Shown here: piece by piece, positions 11,507 through 21,778 of the stretch
Position numbering within the stretch: the first letter of the stretch is position 1
How the letters are laid out: every line of letters starts with the position of its first letter
Assembly (NCBI GenBank): GCA_024867545.1
Contig: JANFNE010000026.1
Coordinates: forward strand, 558,001 to 622,000
From: Phytopythium helicoides
Lineage: Eukaryota > Oomycota > Peronosporomycetes > Pythiales > Pythiaceae
Length of the DNA: 64,000 nt
Reading direction: 5' to 3'
Position numbers and translations under genes: made by a program
The notes under the pieces: model-generated
Told to the model about the DNA's origin: nothing
Database searches by the model: none
Seen by the model: only the letters and a program-made list of their open reading frames with translations

Positions 11507-13852
11507 TCAGTCTTCCTCGTCGCTATTGCCGTCAAGGCTATTGCGACCGCCCAGACCGAGACCCATCAGCTCGCGCTCGAGCAGAGCACGCTCATCAGCG
11601 TCATTATCCACACCATTATCAGCTTCCGCCTCGTCCAGATCGGACAGGCGGAATCGAGGGCTGCCGTTCAAGATCGTGTGGTTATGAGCTCGCATCTGCG
11701 AGAGCGCAGGCATCAAGTCAGACTGCTGCTGCTCGCCATCTGACGCTGCCCCCTTAGGCTCTCCTTCATCCGCGGACTCCACATTCTCATCTGCACGCAT
11801 CCAGGAGTGCTTCGCTACATCTTCAGCTCGCATGCGCTTCGTGCGGTCGACCTTGAGCAGCTTTCGCACGAGGTCCTTGGCGCCAGCAGACACATTGTCC
11901 CAATACGGCGACTCGAACTCGTAGGCACCACTTGCAACCTTGTCGAGCACTACGGCATGATTGGCACCGCCAAACGGCGGGTAGCCGCACAAAAGGATGA
12001 AGAGGATGACGCCGAGGCTCCAGCAGTCAACCTCAGCACCATACGGCTCGCCCTTGACTACCTCGGGCGCCACATACCCAGGTGTGCCGCACGCCGTGAG
12101 CCTCCTGCGACTGCCTTCTACCGTCGACAAATCCCTTGCGAGGCCAAAGTCGGCGATCATCATCTCCGCTCCAGGCGCTGACGACTTGAGCAGAATATTT
12201 TCAGGCTTGAGGTCGCGGTGGACGATACCTCGTGCGTGAAGGTAAGCCACAGCGTCCGCGAGCTTTCGCAGCACAAGTCGCGCGTCGGCCTCAGTGTAGC
12301 TCTTGCGCTTGACGAGCGCATCAAACAACTCCCCACCGGTACACAGCGGCGTGACGATGTAGCAGTAGTCTGGCTCATCAAATACTCGCAGCAGCGGGAC
12401 AATGTTCGGGTGATCCAGCGTCGACAGGATGGAGATTTCATGCTGCATCGCACGCAGAGCTGCGATCCCCAGTCCTCTCTTGGCGATGCACTTGACAGCC
12501 ACCTGTTTCCGGGTTGCTCGGTCTGCAGCGACGTGCACGACAGAGAACCCTCCCGCTCCGAGCTGCCGGCCGAGCTTGTATGTGTCGTGGAAGGCGTCGG
12601 TATTCTCCGCCTCCGAGTCCGAGTCGCACGGACGTCTAGGGGGCTCTAGGGACGTAGCAGCCACCGGAAGAGCTCCAAGGGAGTCGGCTGCCTTGGTTGC
12701 CACATGCAGCGCGCGCATGATGGCCGCGTAGGCCACTCTCACGGCGTCTGTCCAGCACTGAGGACAGGAGTCGAGCTTGGCTTCCCCTGCCGCCGCCACG
12801 AGCGTGCGGACGCCTCGAACTGTAGCAGGGGCCGGCGACGACCGCCGTGAGCCTGGCGGGCTGAGAAAAGCCTCCTGCACCTCACCAAGCACCTGGTCGA
12901 GGATGTAGACGAGCTCTCCCTCGTCCTCGCATGCGTCGAGCTCCCTGATGAGGCTCGTGAGCACCGGCAGCTCCCTCTCGATGATGTTGGCGAGCCGCTG
13001 GTCTGCCGGGGACGGCAGCAGCGTGGTCTCGTCCTCCTCCCTGTGCTGAAACTTGCGAAACGCGGAGCGGTGCGAGGTCTGGTGCGCGAGCACGAACTGC
13101 AGCAGCACGCGTCCGCTGGCCGAGCTGCCGACCGATACGAGCGCGCTCGATCCGCTCGGGGACGGCGGCAGCTGCGTGCCGAGCGGGTCAAATCCGTCGA
13201 TCCATCGCTGCAGCGCCTTGAGCCACCGCGCGCGCTCCGCCTCCCTGGATGCCTGGAAGTACAGCACGAGCACGCGTCCGCTGTCTGCGGCCGCCGGGAC
13301 GGACGCGGCGGACGTGTCGAGGTTGCTCTCCTTGCGCTGCGGGTCGCTGTGTCCGTGCAGGAATCTCCGCGGGCGCTTGCGCACAACGAGCGCGAATGCG
13401 AACGGTCGACCGCGCAGCCCGTCGGCGGGCTCCGCTCGCACGGCATCCACGCGCCGGAGCTCGTCCTTGAGCAGTCTGCGCGCGTCCCTCTCGGCGTCTC
13501 CCGCGCCGCGCGGATCCCTCCGGAACACGCGCAGCGCGGCGCGCGAGAGCTCCACGTGGCGCGGCAGCCACGCGCGGAAGAAGGCGCCGCGCTTGTGCAG
13601 CGCGCCGGCCAGCAGCACGTCGTCGGGCGCGTGCGGCTGCGCGGCGGCCGCGTCCGCTCCCGCGCCAATGTGGCCGCGCGCCGACTCGACGGCCGCCAGC
13701 ACCGGCGGCGGCGGGTGCGCCTGCGCCTGCGCCTGCGCGTGCGGCCGCGTCTTGGGCCGCTCGGGGCTCGCAGCGCTCAGCTGCATGACGCGCAGCGCCG
13801 GCGCCTTGGGGTCGGCGCTGCGGCGCCGCGTTGGCGGAGCGCTCGGCCGCAT
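11507..13852 (-). CDS. PH-domain serine/threonine protein kinase (CAMK-like)
   Basis: This is an intronless frame of 781 residues. A disordered Ala/Pro/Gln N-terminus is followed by a PH-like domain at about residues 77-230 (LLAGALHKRGAFFRAWLPRH opening, closing helix with a W). A linker with a helical segment follows, then a complete kinase at about 425-690. Kinase motifs are the glycine loop GAGGFSVV, VAVK lysine, HRDLKPEN, DFGLA and GTPGYVAPE, with WSLGVILFILLCGYPPF typical of CAMK kinases. The acidic C-tail ends in DEED. No EF hands or calmodulin-binding segment is obvious. PH-plus-kinase order recalls Akt and PKD but the kinase is not AGC type. A phosphoinositide-recruited signalling role is inferred from architecture only. 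Confidence 0.88.
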   Translation of the reverse strand: MRPSAPPTRRRSADPKAPALRVMQLSAASPERPKTRPHAQAQAQAHPPPPVLAAVESARGHIGAGADAAAAQPHAPDDVLLAGALHKRGAFFRAWLPRHVELSRAALRVFRRDPRGAGDAERDARRLLKDELRRVDAVRAEPADGLRGRPFAFALVVRKRPRRFLHGHSDPQRKESNLDTSAASVPAAADSGRVLVLYFQASREAERARWLKALQRWIDGFDPLGTQLPPSPSGSSALVSVGSSASGRVLLQFVLAHQTSHRSAFRKFQHREEDETTLLPSPADQRLANIIERELPVLTSLIRELDACEDEGELVYILDQVLGEVQEAFLSPPGSRRSSPAPATVRGVRTLVAAAGEAKLDSCPQCWTDAVRVAYAAIMRALHVATKAADSLGALPVAATSLEPPRRPCDSDSEAENTDAFHDTYKLGRQLGAGGFSVVHVAADRATRKQVAVKCIAKRGLGIAALRAMQHEISILSTLDHPNIVPLLRVFDEPDYCYIVTPLCTGGELFDALVKRKSYTEADARLVLRKLADAVAYLHARGIVHRDLKPENILLKSSAPGAEMMIADFGLARDLSTVEGSRRRLTACGTPGYVAPEVVKGEPYGAEVDCWSLGVILFILLCGYPPFGGANHAVVLDKVASGAYEFESPYWDNVSAGAKDLVRKLLKVDRTKRMRAEDVAKHSWMRADENVESADEGEPKGAASDGEQQQSDLMPALSQMRAHNHTILNGSPRFRLSDLDEAEADNGVDNDADERALLERELMGLGLGGRNSLDGNSDEED

Positions 13853-13904
13853 GGACGCAGGGGATTCTCGTGTGGACGAAGCCGCCGCGCGGACGGACCG
13901 CGAC

Positions 13905-14006
13905 GGTAAACTACGCGGCGCGCTGAGCTGACCCGAGGACCGCCTTTACGTTGGAAGGGGGGGAAACAGGTAAACTACGGGAGGCCGCGCGGAAGAGGTA
14001 AACTAC
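13905..14006 (+). promoter_or_regulatory. Three exact GGTAAACTAC repeats upstream of the PH-kinase
   Basis: The decamer GGTAAACTAC occurs at 13905-13914, 13969-13978 and 13997-14006, all in the same orientation, 53 to 154 bp upstream of the kinase ATG. Three identical 10-mers in about 100 bp of GC-rich DNA suggest a transcription factor site cluster. The binding factor is unknown. Confidence 0.5.
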
Positions 14007-14330
14007 CGCACTGGACTTTGCGAGGGCGGATTACGCGGCCGCGGACTGTTGCGTGATGGGGGGCGGACGGGAGCTTCAACGTGGCCGTGGAATGCAGTTG
14101 GGAGCCTGAGACGCCCGGCGCGGAGCCATGCAGCAGGATATTGTCTCCAGTGGGGAGTTTTGACTGCTGTGGGAATGAGATGGAGCGATTCCGTGCGAAA
14201 AAAGGATCGACGCGCCAACGATGAAAGACACGCGACGCATCCAAGGCTGCAGGGTCAGATCTTACCTTATAGGCGGTTGTGCGGTCATGTTCCTTTTGAA
14301 GACGTCCTTCCATCATCGACACCACCAAGT

Positions 14331-15779
14331 CTACGGGCACAGACAGACTGCGCATCGAGGAGATCTCAACATGGCTGCAGCCACTCGTCCAATGCTCGCC
14401 TCTCTCGATTTGAGCTCGTCTCCTCTCAATGCTCCGTCACCTTGACGTCCGACCACAAGATAAGCAGCCGAGTGATTTGTTGAATAAATCTGTAGCGCCT
14501 CGGCGACCGACTCGTCCTCGTCCATGGGCACGGCATCGACGGCAGCGTCCACCTACGCAATTCATTATCACTCAGACTCCGCATCCAACCGCGTCCTCAA
14601 CATCCCCATTGAGCGTACATTGATGGTCGACAGCAGCTCGCGAAAGCGGTCGAGCATCCCGCGATCGTCATATTGACCAACCACGGGCTCATAGAAGAAG
14701 TGAACGACGCGCAGCTGGTCCACGGGCCGCATCAGCTTGAGAGCAGCAAGGAGACATCGATGGCCTGCAGCAGAAGTGTCCACGGCGACGACAAACACAT
14801 ACTGCTTGAGTGGAGTGGCATTGACTGGAGCAGGGGACACAACAAGTATCGGCAGCGACGTTGTGGCAGTCAGCGCGTCGCGAGTCACATGGCCGAGCTG
14901 GTCAATTGCTGGTCCGCCCTTGCCCACAGACCCGACCACCAGAAAGTCGACACATTGTCGATTCGCAAAGTTCAGAAGCTGGCGAGCAAGTATTTGGTCA
15001 GCCATTGGGATCACATTGACTGTGAACCGCTTCGATGGAAGCTTGAGACGCTGACAATGTGCCTTGTACTCTGCCGCGAACACAAGCCAAGTATCGATAG
15101 TGTCAGCAGAATTGAGTGTTGAGCACTCCACCCGTACTTATACCTTCGCGGATAAACTCTGACGAGAGTGGTGGCAGCTGGATGCTGCTGCTCTGCGAGT
15201 CGTCCACGTTGACGATTGAAAGCTTTCCCTGCCGTCGCAGTCGCGCCGCGACCTCGAATGCCAGATACGACTGTCCTGTGATGTCGACCCAACCGTCAGA
15301 ATAGGGTTCATCTGAGAGTAGAGCGCCTTGCAACTCACGACTTCCGTCCACCGCGACTACAAACGACGCATTAGGAGACAGTCGCTTGCAGTTCTCGTGC
15401 TCTGCGCAGTTGACAAGCTCAGCGTCACCACCTCATGCCAACTCTTCCCAGCACGCCGAGCATCGCTACCCGCCCGCAGATCCTCGCACAGCACCCTCAG
15501 CGCCGCGTCCACGTCCAGGAACAGCCCTGACTCGCTCTCCCTGGCCGCAGCCGCCGCGTCGTACTCAGCGTCGTCTAGCAGCGCGCAGATGCGCTCGTGC
15601 GCGCACTCGTCCACGTCCGCGGCCCGCAACGCGCGCGCGCGGCGCAGCAGCTCGTCCTCCTGGTCCAGCAGCAGCGAGCGGAAGTCGTCGTCGCCCGGCT
15701 CACGCAGCGCCAAGCGCGCCGTGGCGATGGCCAGCAGCAGCGCACGCGACGGCTTCTTGGCGGCCAGCACGTCCTTCAT
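14331..15779 (-). CDS. Tandem universal stress protein (two USP domains)
   Basis: Exons 15779-15470, 15401-15144, 15070-14619 and 14552-14331 join to 413 residues. A helical N-terminal region of about 100 residues precedes two USP/UspA-fold repeats. Each opens with a beta strand ending in aspartate (SFVVAVDGS; VFVVAVDTS). Each closes with the nucleotide-binding glycine loop (VVGSVGKGG, about 30 residues before LPILVVSP; VVGRQGDG before RCAVCLCP). USP proteins bind ATP or sense stress and are common in oomycetes; the substrate here is unknown. All splice junctions are phase-consistent with introns of 66-73 nt. The in-frame codon at 15842 is GTG, so the ATG at 15779 is preferred. The gene is divergent from the WDR33-like gene with 219 bp between starts. 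Confidence 0.82.
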
Positions 15780-15862
15780 GTCAAGGTCACTCAATGCCGA
15801 AGATCGCGACCTTTGGTGTCCGAATCGTCTGGAGCGCTCCACCTACCGTCTCAGAGGGGCAT

Positions 15863-15976
15863 GTAGTCCGCTCTAGACGGTGTAGCCCGCTCCAGAAGGC
15901 GTCCCAGACAGTCTAGATCACCCCAGAAGGCGGCCTAGACCGCCGTGTGGAAAGTTTCCCCTCCACTTTGGTTTCC
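15863..15976 (+). promoter_or_regulatory. Bidirectional promoter with 19-bp imperfect repeats and initiator-like motif
   Basis: Two adjacent imperfect 19-bp repeats lie at 15863-15881 and 15882-15900; each begins GTAG(T/C)CCGCTC. They are followed by further TCTAGA and CCAGAAGGCG variants up to about 15945. CCACTTTGGTTTCC at 15963-15976 resembles the oomycete initiator plus flanking-region consensus and lies about 25 bp before the WDR33 ATG. Confidence 0.4.
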
Positions 15977-15998
15977 CTTCGCCAGAAAGGACGAGGCG

Positions 15999-18319
15999 AT
16001 GGCGGAGCTGCACCCGGCGCAGGTGCTGCGCAGCGGCCACGACGTGAGCGGCGCGCACTACCCGGGGGGCGTGGCCCCCCACAAGCGCATGCGCAAGCCC
16101 ATCGTGCGCAAGTCGGTGGACCCGAACGCGACCTTCATCGCCTTCGTGCAGCAGCGCGCGTTCGTGCGCGCCAGGGCCTTCAAGGCGGCCGCGCTGCCCC
16201 CGCACTCGTTCTACAAGAAGAAGATGCTACCACCGCTCGCCTTCCCGGGCGACGACGATCTCGCCTCCTGTGTGTGCACCAAGTTCTGCCGATGCTCCAC
16301 CAACAAGCAGCGCTGCCCCGTCAACTGCGTCTCCTGGACGCCAGAGGGCCGCCGACTCATCACTGGAAACTCGGTCGGAGAGTTCACGCTGTGGAACGGA
16401 CTCGCGTTCAACTTCGAGACCATCCTGCAGGCCCACGACGACGCTGTGCGAGCCATGGTATGGTCCCACAACGACAACTGGCTCGTCACGGCTGATCACG
16501 GAGGCGTCATCAAGTACTGGCAGCCGAGCATGACCAACGTGCAGCTGCTGCAGGGACACCGAGAGGCTGTGCGCTCGCTCAGTTTCTCCCCCACGGACTT
16601 CAAGTTTGTCTCCTGTTCGGACGATGCCACCGTCAAGATCTGGGACTTTGAGCGCACGCGCGAGGAGCGCACGCTTACGGGCCACGGATGGGACGTCAAG
16701 TGCGTCGCCTACCACCCCTCGCGGTCTCTCCTCGCGTCCGGAAGTAAGGACAACCTTGTCAAGATCTGGGATCCCAAGTCGGGCAACTCGCTCAACACGC
16801 TGCATGGGCACAAGAACACGGTTTTTAAAGTCGCATGGAACGCCAATGGCAACTGGCTGCTCACGGCAAGTCGTGACCAGCTGATTAAGCTCTACGACAT
16901 CCGCACACTTAAGGAGTTCGCGACCATGCGCGGTCATGCTCGCGAGGTCACCTCTATCGCGTGGCATCCGTGGTACGAACGGCTCTTCGTCAGCGGTTCC
17001 TACGACGGCTCCATGATGTACTGGGACGTTGGGTACGTGTCTGCCATACTTGGATATAGCTCTCGATGGCAGTTTGCACTAATGTTTCGTATGGTTGATC
17101 TTGCAGTAAGGAGAATCCGCTTGCCTCCATTCCGCAGGCTCACGACACCGCTGTATGGGATATCCAGTGGCACCCCGTTGGCCACGTTGTTGCGACGGGA
17201 AGGTTCGTCGTGTAGACTTGAGGTGTCATAGAATTCTGCACACTGACATTGACAATTCTCGTGGTTTTCTTCAGTAATGATCACAGTACAAAATTCTGGT
17301 GCCGCAATCGGCCTGGAGATCCAATGGACGACAAGTACAATGGCGGGGCAACGGTGCTGAGCGAAGCTGACGCTCTCATGGATACTGGTTACGGTACACG
17401 TGAGGGGGTTGCTGCGGCTGCGTTTGCTGCTGCGGCGAGTGCTAGTGGGTCTTCTTTTGGAAATGGCAAGGAGATGCTTCCCGGCATGGCCGACGGCTCT
17501 GGTATCCGCGCCAGTGCGATCAATGCCGCAAACTTCCAGAACCTCAACCAGCGTGACAATCGAGGGTTTGGCGGTGGTGGCAGGCGTCAGCCTCCTGAGT
17601 CGTACACTTGCAATCGCTGCGGTACCAAAGGCCATTGGATCGAAGATTGCCCGACAAAGGATCAGCAAGGACAAGGACAGCAGTCATTCAACGGCGGTAT
17701 GCGCAAGGTTCCCCCTGAAGGATATTTGTGCAAGCGTTGCAACATCCCTGGGCACTACATTTCGGACTGCACGCAGCCCAAGGTCCCACCACCATCGTAT
17801 ACGTGCCACAAGTGCCGACAGAAGGGTCACTGGAAACAGGATTGTCCTATGGACAGCTCGGGTATGGTTGCAGCGACCGCTGCGGCTGCGATTGCTGCTG
17901 CTCAAGCTGTTGCGGCGAAGATGGGTCACGGACCCCCGCCACCCCGACCGATGCACAACTTCGGGCCTCCTCCTCCGATGAGTGCAGGCAACAATAGCTC
18001 GCGTCCGCCGTTGTTGGCGCCTCCAGGGCCACCAGGTGGGGCGCCTCAGCGGCAGATGAGTGGGCCTCCTGGTAGCTTCAACGGGATGATGCCACCGAGA
18101 GGTCCTCCCCCGCCGATGCCGCCGCACCTTATGCCGGGTATGAAGCGCGGGCGAGATGATGAGGGCAATGGAGGCCACGGCGGCCAGGGAGGTGGGTGGC
18201 CGCCGGGTGGATCCGGAGCCCCTGACATGAAGCGCCAACACATGAATGGTGGAGAGTCCGAGAGTCGAGATCCGCGCCGCCGTATGATGGGAAATCCGCC
18301 GCCGTACTCGCGGCGGTAG
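15999..18319 (+). CDS. WDR33/Pfs2-like polyadenylation factor with C-terminal zinc knuckles
   Basis: Exons 15999-17032, 17107-17202 and 17275-18319 give 724 residues. WDR33/Pfs2 (FY in plants) is the WD40 subunit of the cleavage and polyadenylation factor that helps recognise the AAUAAA signal. The family N-terminus RMRKPIVRKSVD and a seven-bladed propeller ending SNDHSTKFWCRNRPGD are clear. After it come three CX2CX4HX4C zinc knuckles at about residues 488-501 (CNRCGTKGHWIEDC), 528-541 (CKRCNIPGHYISDC) and 553-566 (CHKCRQKGHWKQDC). An Ala segment and a Pro/Gly-rich tail follow. In the animals and yeasts I know, the knuckles of this complex sit on CPSF30 or Mpe1/RBBP6, so the fusion is notable. 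The in-frame codon at 15945 is GTG; 15999 is the first ATG. Confidence 0.88.
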
Positions 18320-18424
18320 GATCCTGTGGCGAGATGCCGAAGTAGTAGCTCTTAACACCTTCGTTTGATAGTTCCAACAGCACTCTAAAGCACATGAAAG
18401 ACGCTTGCAATTGAATGTTTTAGA

Positions 18425-19882
18425 CTATGTTGAGGCTCTTGCGGACAAAGCAGCGTCAACCAGCCTGTTCTCAATCGCCTGGCCGACCGCAGCCCTCTTC
18501 TCCTTGTGGATCGTTGCCAGCACTCGGACAAGTAAGTCGATTTCGTGGTGGGTTTCAGCTTCCTCGTCCTCATTCTCGGGTTTGAGCAGAGTTACCACGG
18601 TCGTGAAGTACTCGGCCATGATAGTAGCCGGTTGTCCGTTCTTCAGTGAGCTTGGGCTCAGTTTGGCCCAACTTTTCAAGGTCATTTGAAAAGGAGGCGA
18701 GTTCGCTGCGGGAGACCCTGAAACAAAAGCCGAAAACTCCGATATGGTGAACTCGCAAGCGTTGCCAGGAAAACGCTTGATCGCCTGGTACGCGGTGACT
18801 GGCTCTAGGACATAGGGGGGAGCCGTGGCGCGAAGTTTGTTCAGTACGAACTCGTTTGATGCCATGACGACCTGGTAAAGGCAAGTGTCAGCTTCTTCCA
18901 CTGGAGAGATTGGCGCTAGCAGCTTTCAACTTACCGACACTTGGTCGTCAGGGCCGCCTAGTCCTCCCTGACGGAGGGCATTCCAACTAACTTGTCTGAC
19001 AGTCTCATAGTCGAATGGCAAGACTCTGGCGCATTTTGCTTCGAAGCAGATCCCATCGATCGATGCAGACTTGAGCTCGAGCGTATCCTTGAATCTGCTA
19101 GTTGCTGTCAGTCCCTTTGTGAAGCTCAAGCGGTCGTCTAATTGCCCGTAGCGACTCTCGATGCTCTGCAACATCTCTGCGAGCACCTCCATGTCTCCCT
19201 TGTGCGTCGCGATCGTATCGCGCCAATTCTCTTTCTGAAGCTGATCCCACACCTACACGCGTGCAAACCAAAGTGTATCAGTCATGGCGCGCTACAACTG
19301 ACGCCGTCTCCTCATAGATCACCTCACCTTCGGGTCGCCGAGCAACTGCTCGATGCCGCGAGCGAGCTTGATCTGGCTTTTGAGCATTGACCGCAGGTTC
19401 CTCTGCTCCTGCTCAGCCTTGGCCCGTTCAGTAGACTGGCGCTTGGCCACTTCTTCCCAAACGCTGTCCTCCAAGTGCGAATGGAGAAGGTTGGAGGCCA
19501 CGTCAGCGTCGCGCTTTCGCTTGAGACCGTGCAGCCGTCCCTCGAGCTCCTCCACTTTGCTGCGGAGGTACTGCATCTCTTCTTTTTGCCTCTGCGTCGA
19601 ATTCTTGCGCTTGGGCTGTGAGATCCTCGCCCCTGGCGATTGCTTAGCAACGCGAGCTTCTGGGACTTGCTCGAGCGTGTTCGCCTCGCCCACCAGCCTC
19701 GGCTCCTCCGTCGGCCAGAGCAGCAGCGCGTCCCCGCTACCAGCGAAAAGCTCGTCCAGGCCGGACAGAAAGTCGAGCGAGGCTCCATCGTCGAGGTTGT
19801 CGCTTGCACTGCCAGAAGGAGACGCGGCGTCCAAAGGCGGCGCCATCGTGCCCAAATGCCTCGCCTCGTGCTCCATGCTCAT
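18425..19882 (-). CDS. bZIP-like coiled-coil family protein, paralog 1 (M96-like)
   Basis: Exons 19882-19328, 19252-18935 and 18871-18425 give 439 residues. Exon 1 has an acidic stretch with the motif LDFLSGLDELF, a basic NSTQRQKEEMQYLRSKVEEL segment leading into a coiled coil, and a second coiled-coil block (VWEEVAKRQSTERAKAEQEQ). Exon 2 carries LKSASIDGICFEAK and VLPFDYETV. Exon 3 carries the conserved core TAYQAIKRFPGNACEF. The architecture suggests a DNA-binding or dimerising N-terminus with a C-terminal globular, possibly START-like, domain. I recall related oomycete proteins annotated as 'M96 mating-specific', but that is memory, not a search. First of six head-to-tail paralogs; promoter ACGT motifs lie just upstream. 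Confidence 0.75.
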
Positions 19883-19895
19883 CAGCACTCCGTTG

Positions 19896-19969
19896 TGATT
19901 ATGCAGAGCCCTGTGCCGCTTTTGTTATGATTATGGCACTCACGTGTCATTTCTGCGCAGACACGTCAT
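19896..19969 (-). promoter_or_regulatory. ACGT-core motifs upstream of bZIP-like paralog 1
   Basis: CACGTGTCAT (19941-19950) and ACACGTCAT (19961-19969) contain the ACGT core preferred by many bZIP factors. TGATTATG occurs at 19896-19903 and 19928-19935. They lie 14-90 bp upstream of the start codon. TGATTATG recurs at 21741-21748, about 95 bp upstream of the preferred start of paralog 2. Function is inferred from pattern only. Confidence 0.35.
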
Positions 19970-20233
19970 AGGTAGGATGTTGTTGCATGATGGTGGCAGA
20001 GGTGAAGTTGTCGTCTTCGAGACACAAATGCGGCATGAAATGACTCCTCTTGGTCGTATGCAACTTCTACAGGGCAGGATCCGTCGAAGAAGGTCGGCTG
20101 CAGTGCTAAACTCGGCATACTCGCTGCCAGCAACACTGGAGCGAGGTGGCGTCAATGGAGTAGTTTTCTCCCAATGACCAAGTGAAACAAATCAAATCAA
20201 AGTTCACTGTCGGATTGTTGATTGTTGGTCTGA

Positions 20234-21646
20234 CTAGTTGTGTGTGCTCTTTGAGGCAATCGTAGCGTCCACGAGGTGATTCTCCATCAATTGATGAAGC
20301 ATGGAGTGCTTCTCCTTCCAAAGAGACACCAGCAGCTGGATGAATAGGTCGACCTCGCGACTCATCGATCCGCTGCGCTTTCGTTTCGATGTCTCCGAGT
20401 GCAACAATGTCACAGTGGAAGTCGTGAGCTCTTCGAAAATGCTCCCGGTTGAGCCATCTTGCAATTTCTTGGCCCGCACTCGCCCCCAGCCGCGGGACGT
20501 GAGTCGAAAGGGTTGGGCACCCGCTGCTTTGCCAGAGATCTCAGCGACGACCTCCCATATACCATTTACACAGTCAACGCCTGCGAAGCGCCTGAAAGCT
20601 TGGTGGACGATAGATGGCTCAGCCACAACTGGTGGGTGGTGAACAAGGTGTTTTAAGAGCAACAAATCGGCTGATTCCAATGTAACCTGCGCGAGGTGGT
20701 CAGTCTGACATCAAAAGATCACATTCCGAATTGGAGCAACTCACTAGTTGTCGATCCCCACCAGTAGCCAGACCTCCGGTGCGAGCACACCTCCACAGCA
20801 CGTCATCAACCACTCGATAGTCAAATGGCACTACCTTGGAATATTTGCTCTCGAAGCACATGTCGGTTGCTCCTGCATGCTTGAGAATGACAGTAAGGTT
20901 GGGGCTCCAGTCGATGCTTCTCGATCCTAGCGCCGCCTCAAGAAGCGGGGTCCGGCTGTCTATGCCTTGCATAAGCTCGCTGAAGATTGGCATGTCTTGT
21001 TGGCTTGGTTCCTCGCCGTCACGCCACTCGACTCTCTTGATATTGTCCCATGACTGCAGCGATTATGATACCCCATCAGAACACTGGGAAATTGTGTGAT
21101 ATCCAGTTGAGAACGCACCTGTCGTCTGCTGAGCAGCTTCTTAAAACTGCTAAGGAGCTTCTCTTTCTTTTGAACGGTAGCTTGTAGACGTGCGTTTTCA
21201 TTCTCGGACTCGATACGGTCCTTCAAATGTCTTCTTGCCAAGCTCTCCATGACGCAATCGGGTCCAACCTTGCTCAATCCGTTCGCCCTATCACTCTCGC
21301 GCTTGCGCTTGACTGTCTGCAGCTCCGTCTCTAGATCGTGCACCTTGCTTCTCAAGTACTGCAGCTCCATCTTCTGTCGTTGCGTCGAGTTTTTGGGCTT
21401 TCCGAACAATGGAGGGATGCCATCGATTGAGGCTTTTCTCGTCTTGGCCCTCTTAGCTGGTTTGCCCAGTTGGCTCAAGTCTTGAGCCGTGATCGTCGCT
21501 TGGGTCGGAGTGGCTGCAGGTCGATCATTGGGCATCTCATTAGATCCATTCGTCATGAGCTCGAGCTCCGCCAGGAACTCGAGCAAGCCGCTCTCTTCAT
21601 CCTCGACTTTTCGTCCTCCACTTCGAGCCACTGCAATGCCAATCAT
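20234..21646 (-). CDS. bZIP-like coiled-coil family protein, paralog 2
   Basis: Exons 21646-21119, 21053-20745 and 20686-20234 give 429 residues. The acidic motif LLEFLAELELM, the KPKNSTQRQKMELQYLRSKV basic/coiled-coil entry and a second coiled coil match paralog 1. Exon 2 has ATDMCFESKYSKVVPFDYRVV and exon 3 has IVHQAFRRFAGVDCVNG, so the C-terminal domain is conserved but diverged. An upstream in-frame ATG at 21778 would add 44 residues. I prefer 21646 because the extra residues have no counterpart in the paralogs and would overlap a TGATTATG motif also found upstream of paralog 1. Confidence 0.73.
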
Positions 21647-21778
21647 GGATCTGTCCTCTTGCCACAAGCCAGCCGCATTCCCAAATGTGAGTGAGGTGGG
21701 ACTACGATCTGAGAGAGGAGGTGACAGATTACACGCTTGGTGATTATGACAAAATGGATACTTTGTCGTAATCCGCAT

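Noticed and set aside
12739..13668. 309-codon minus-strand frame overlapping the PH-kinase
   Set aside because: Arg/Ser-rich alternative frame of the GC-rich N-terminal part; the kinase frame explains the region.
15780..15842. Longer N-terminus for the universal stress protein
   Set aside because: The upstream codon is GTG and the extra 21 residues are not protein-like; the ATG at 15779 is sufficient.
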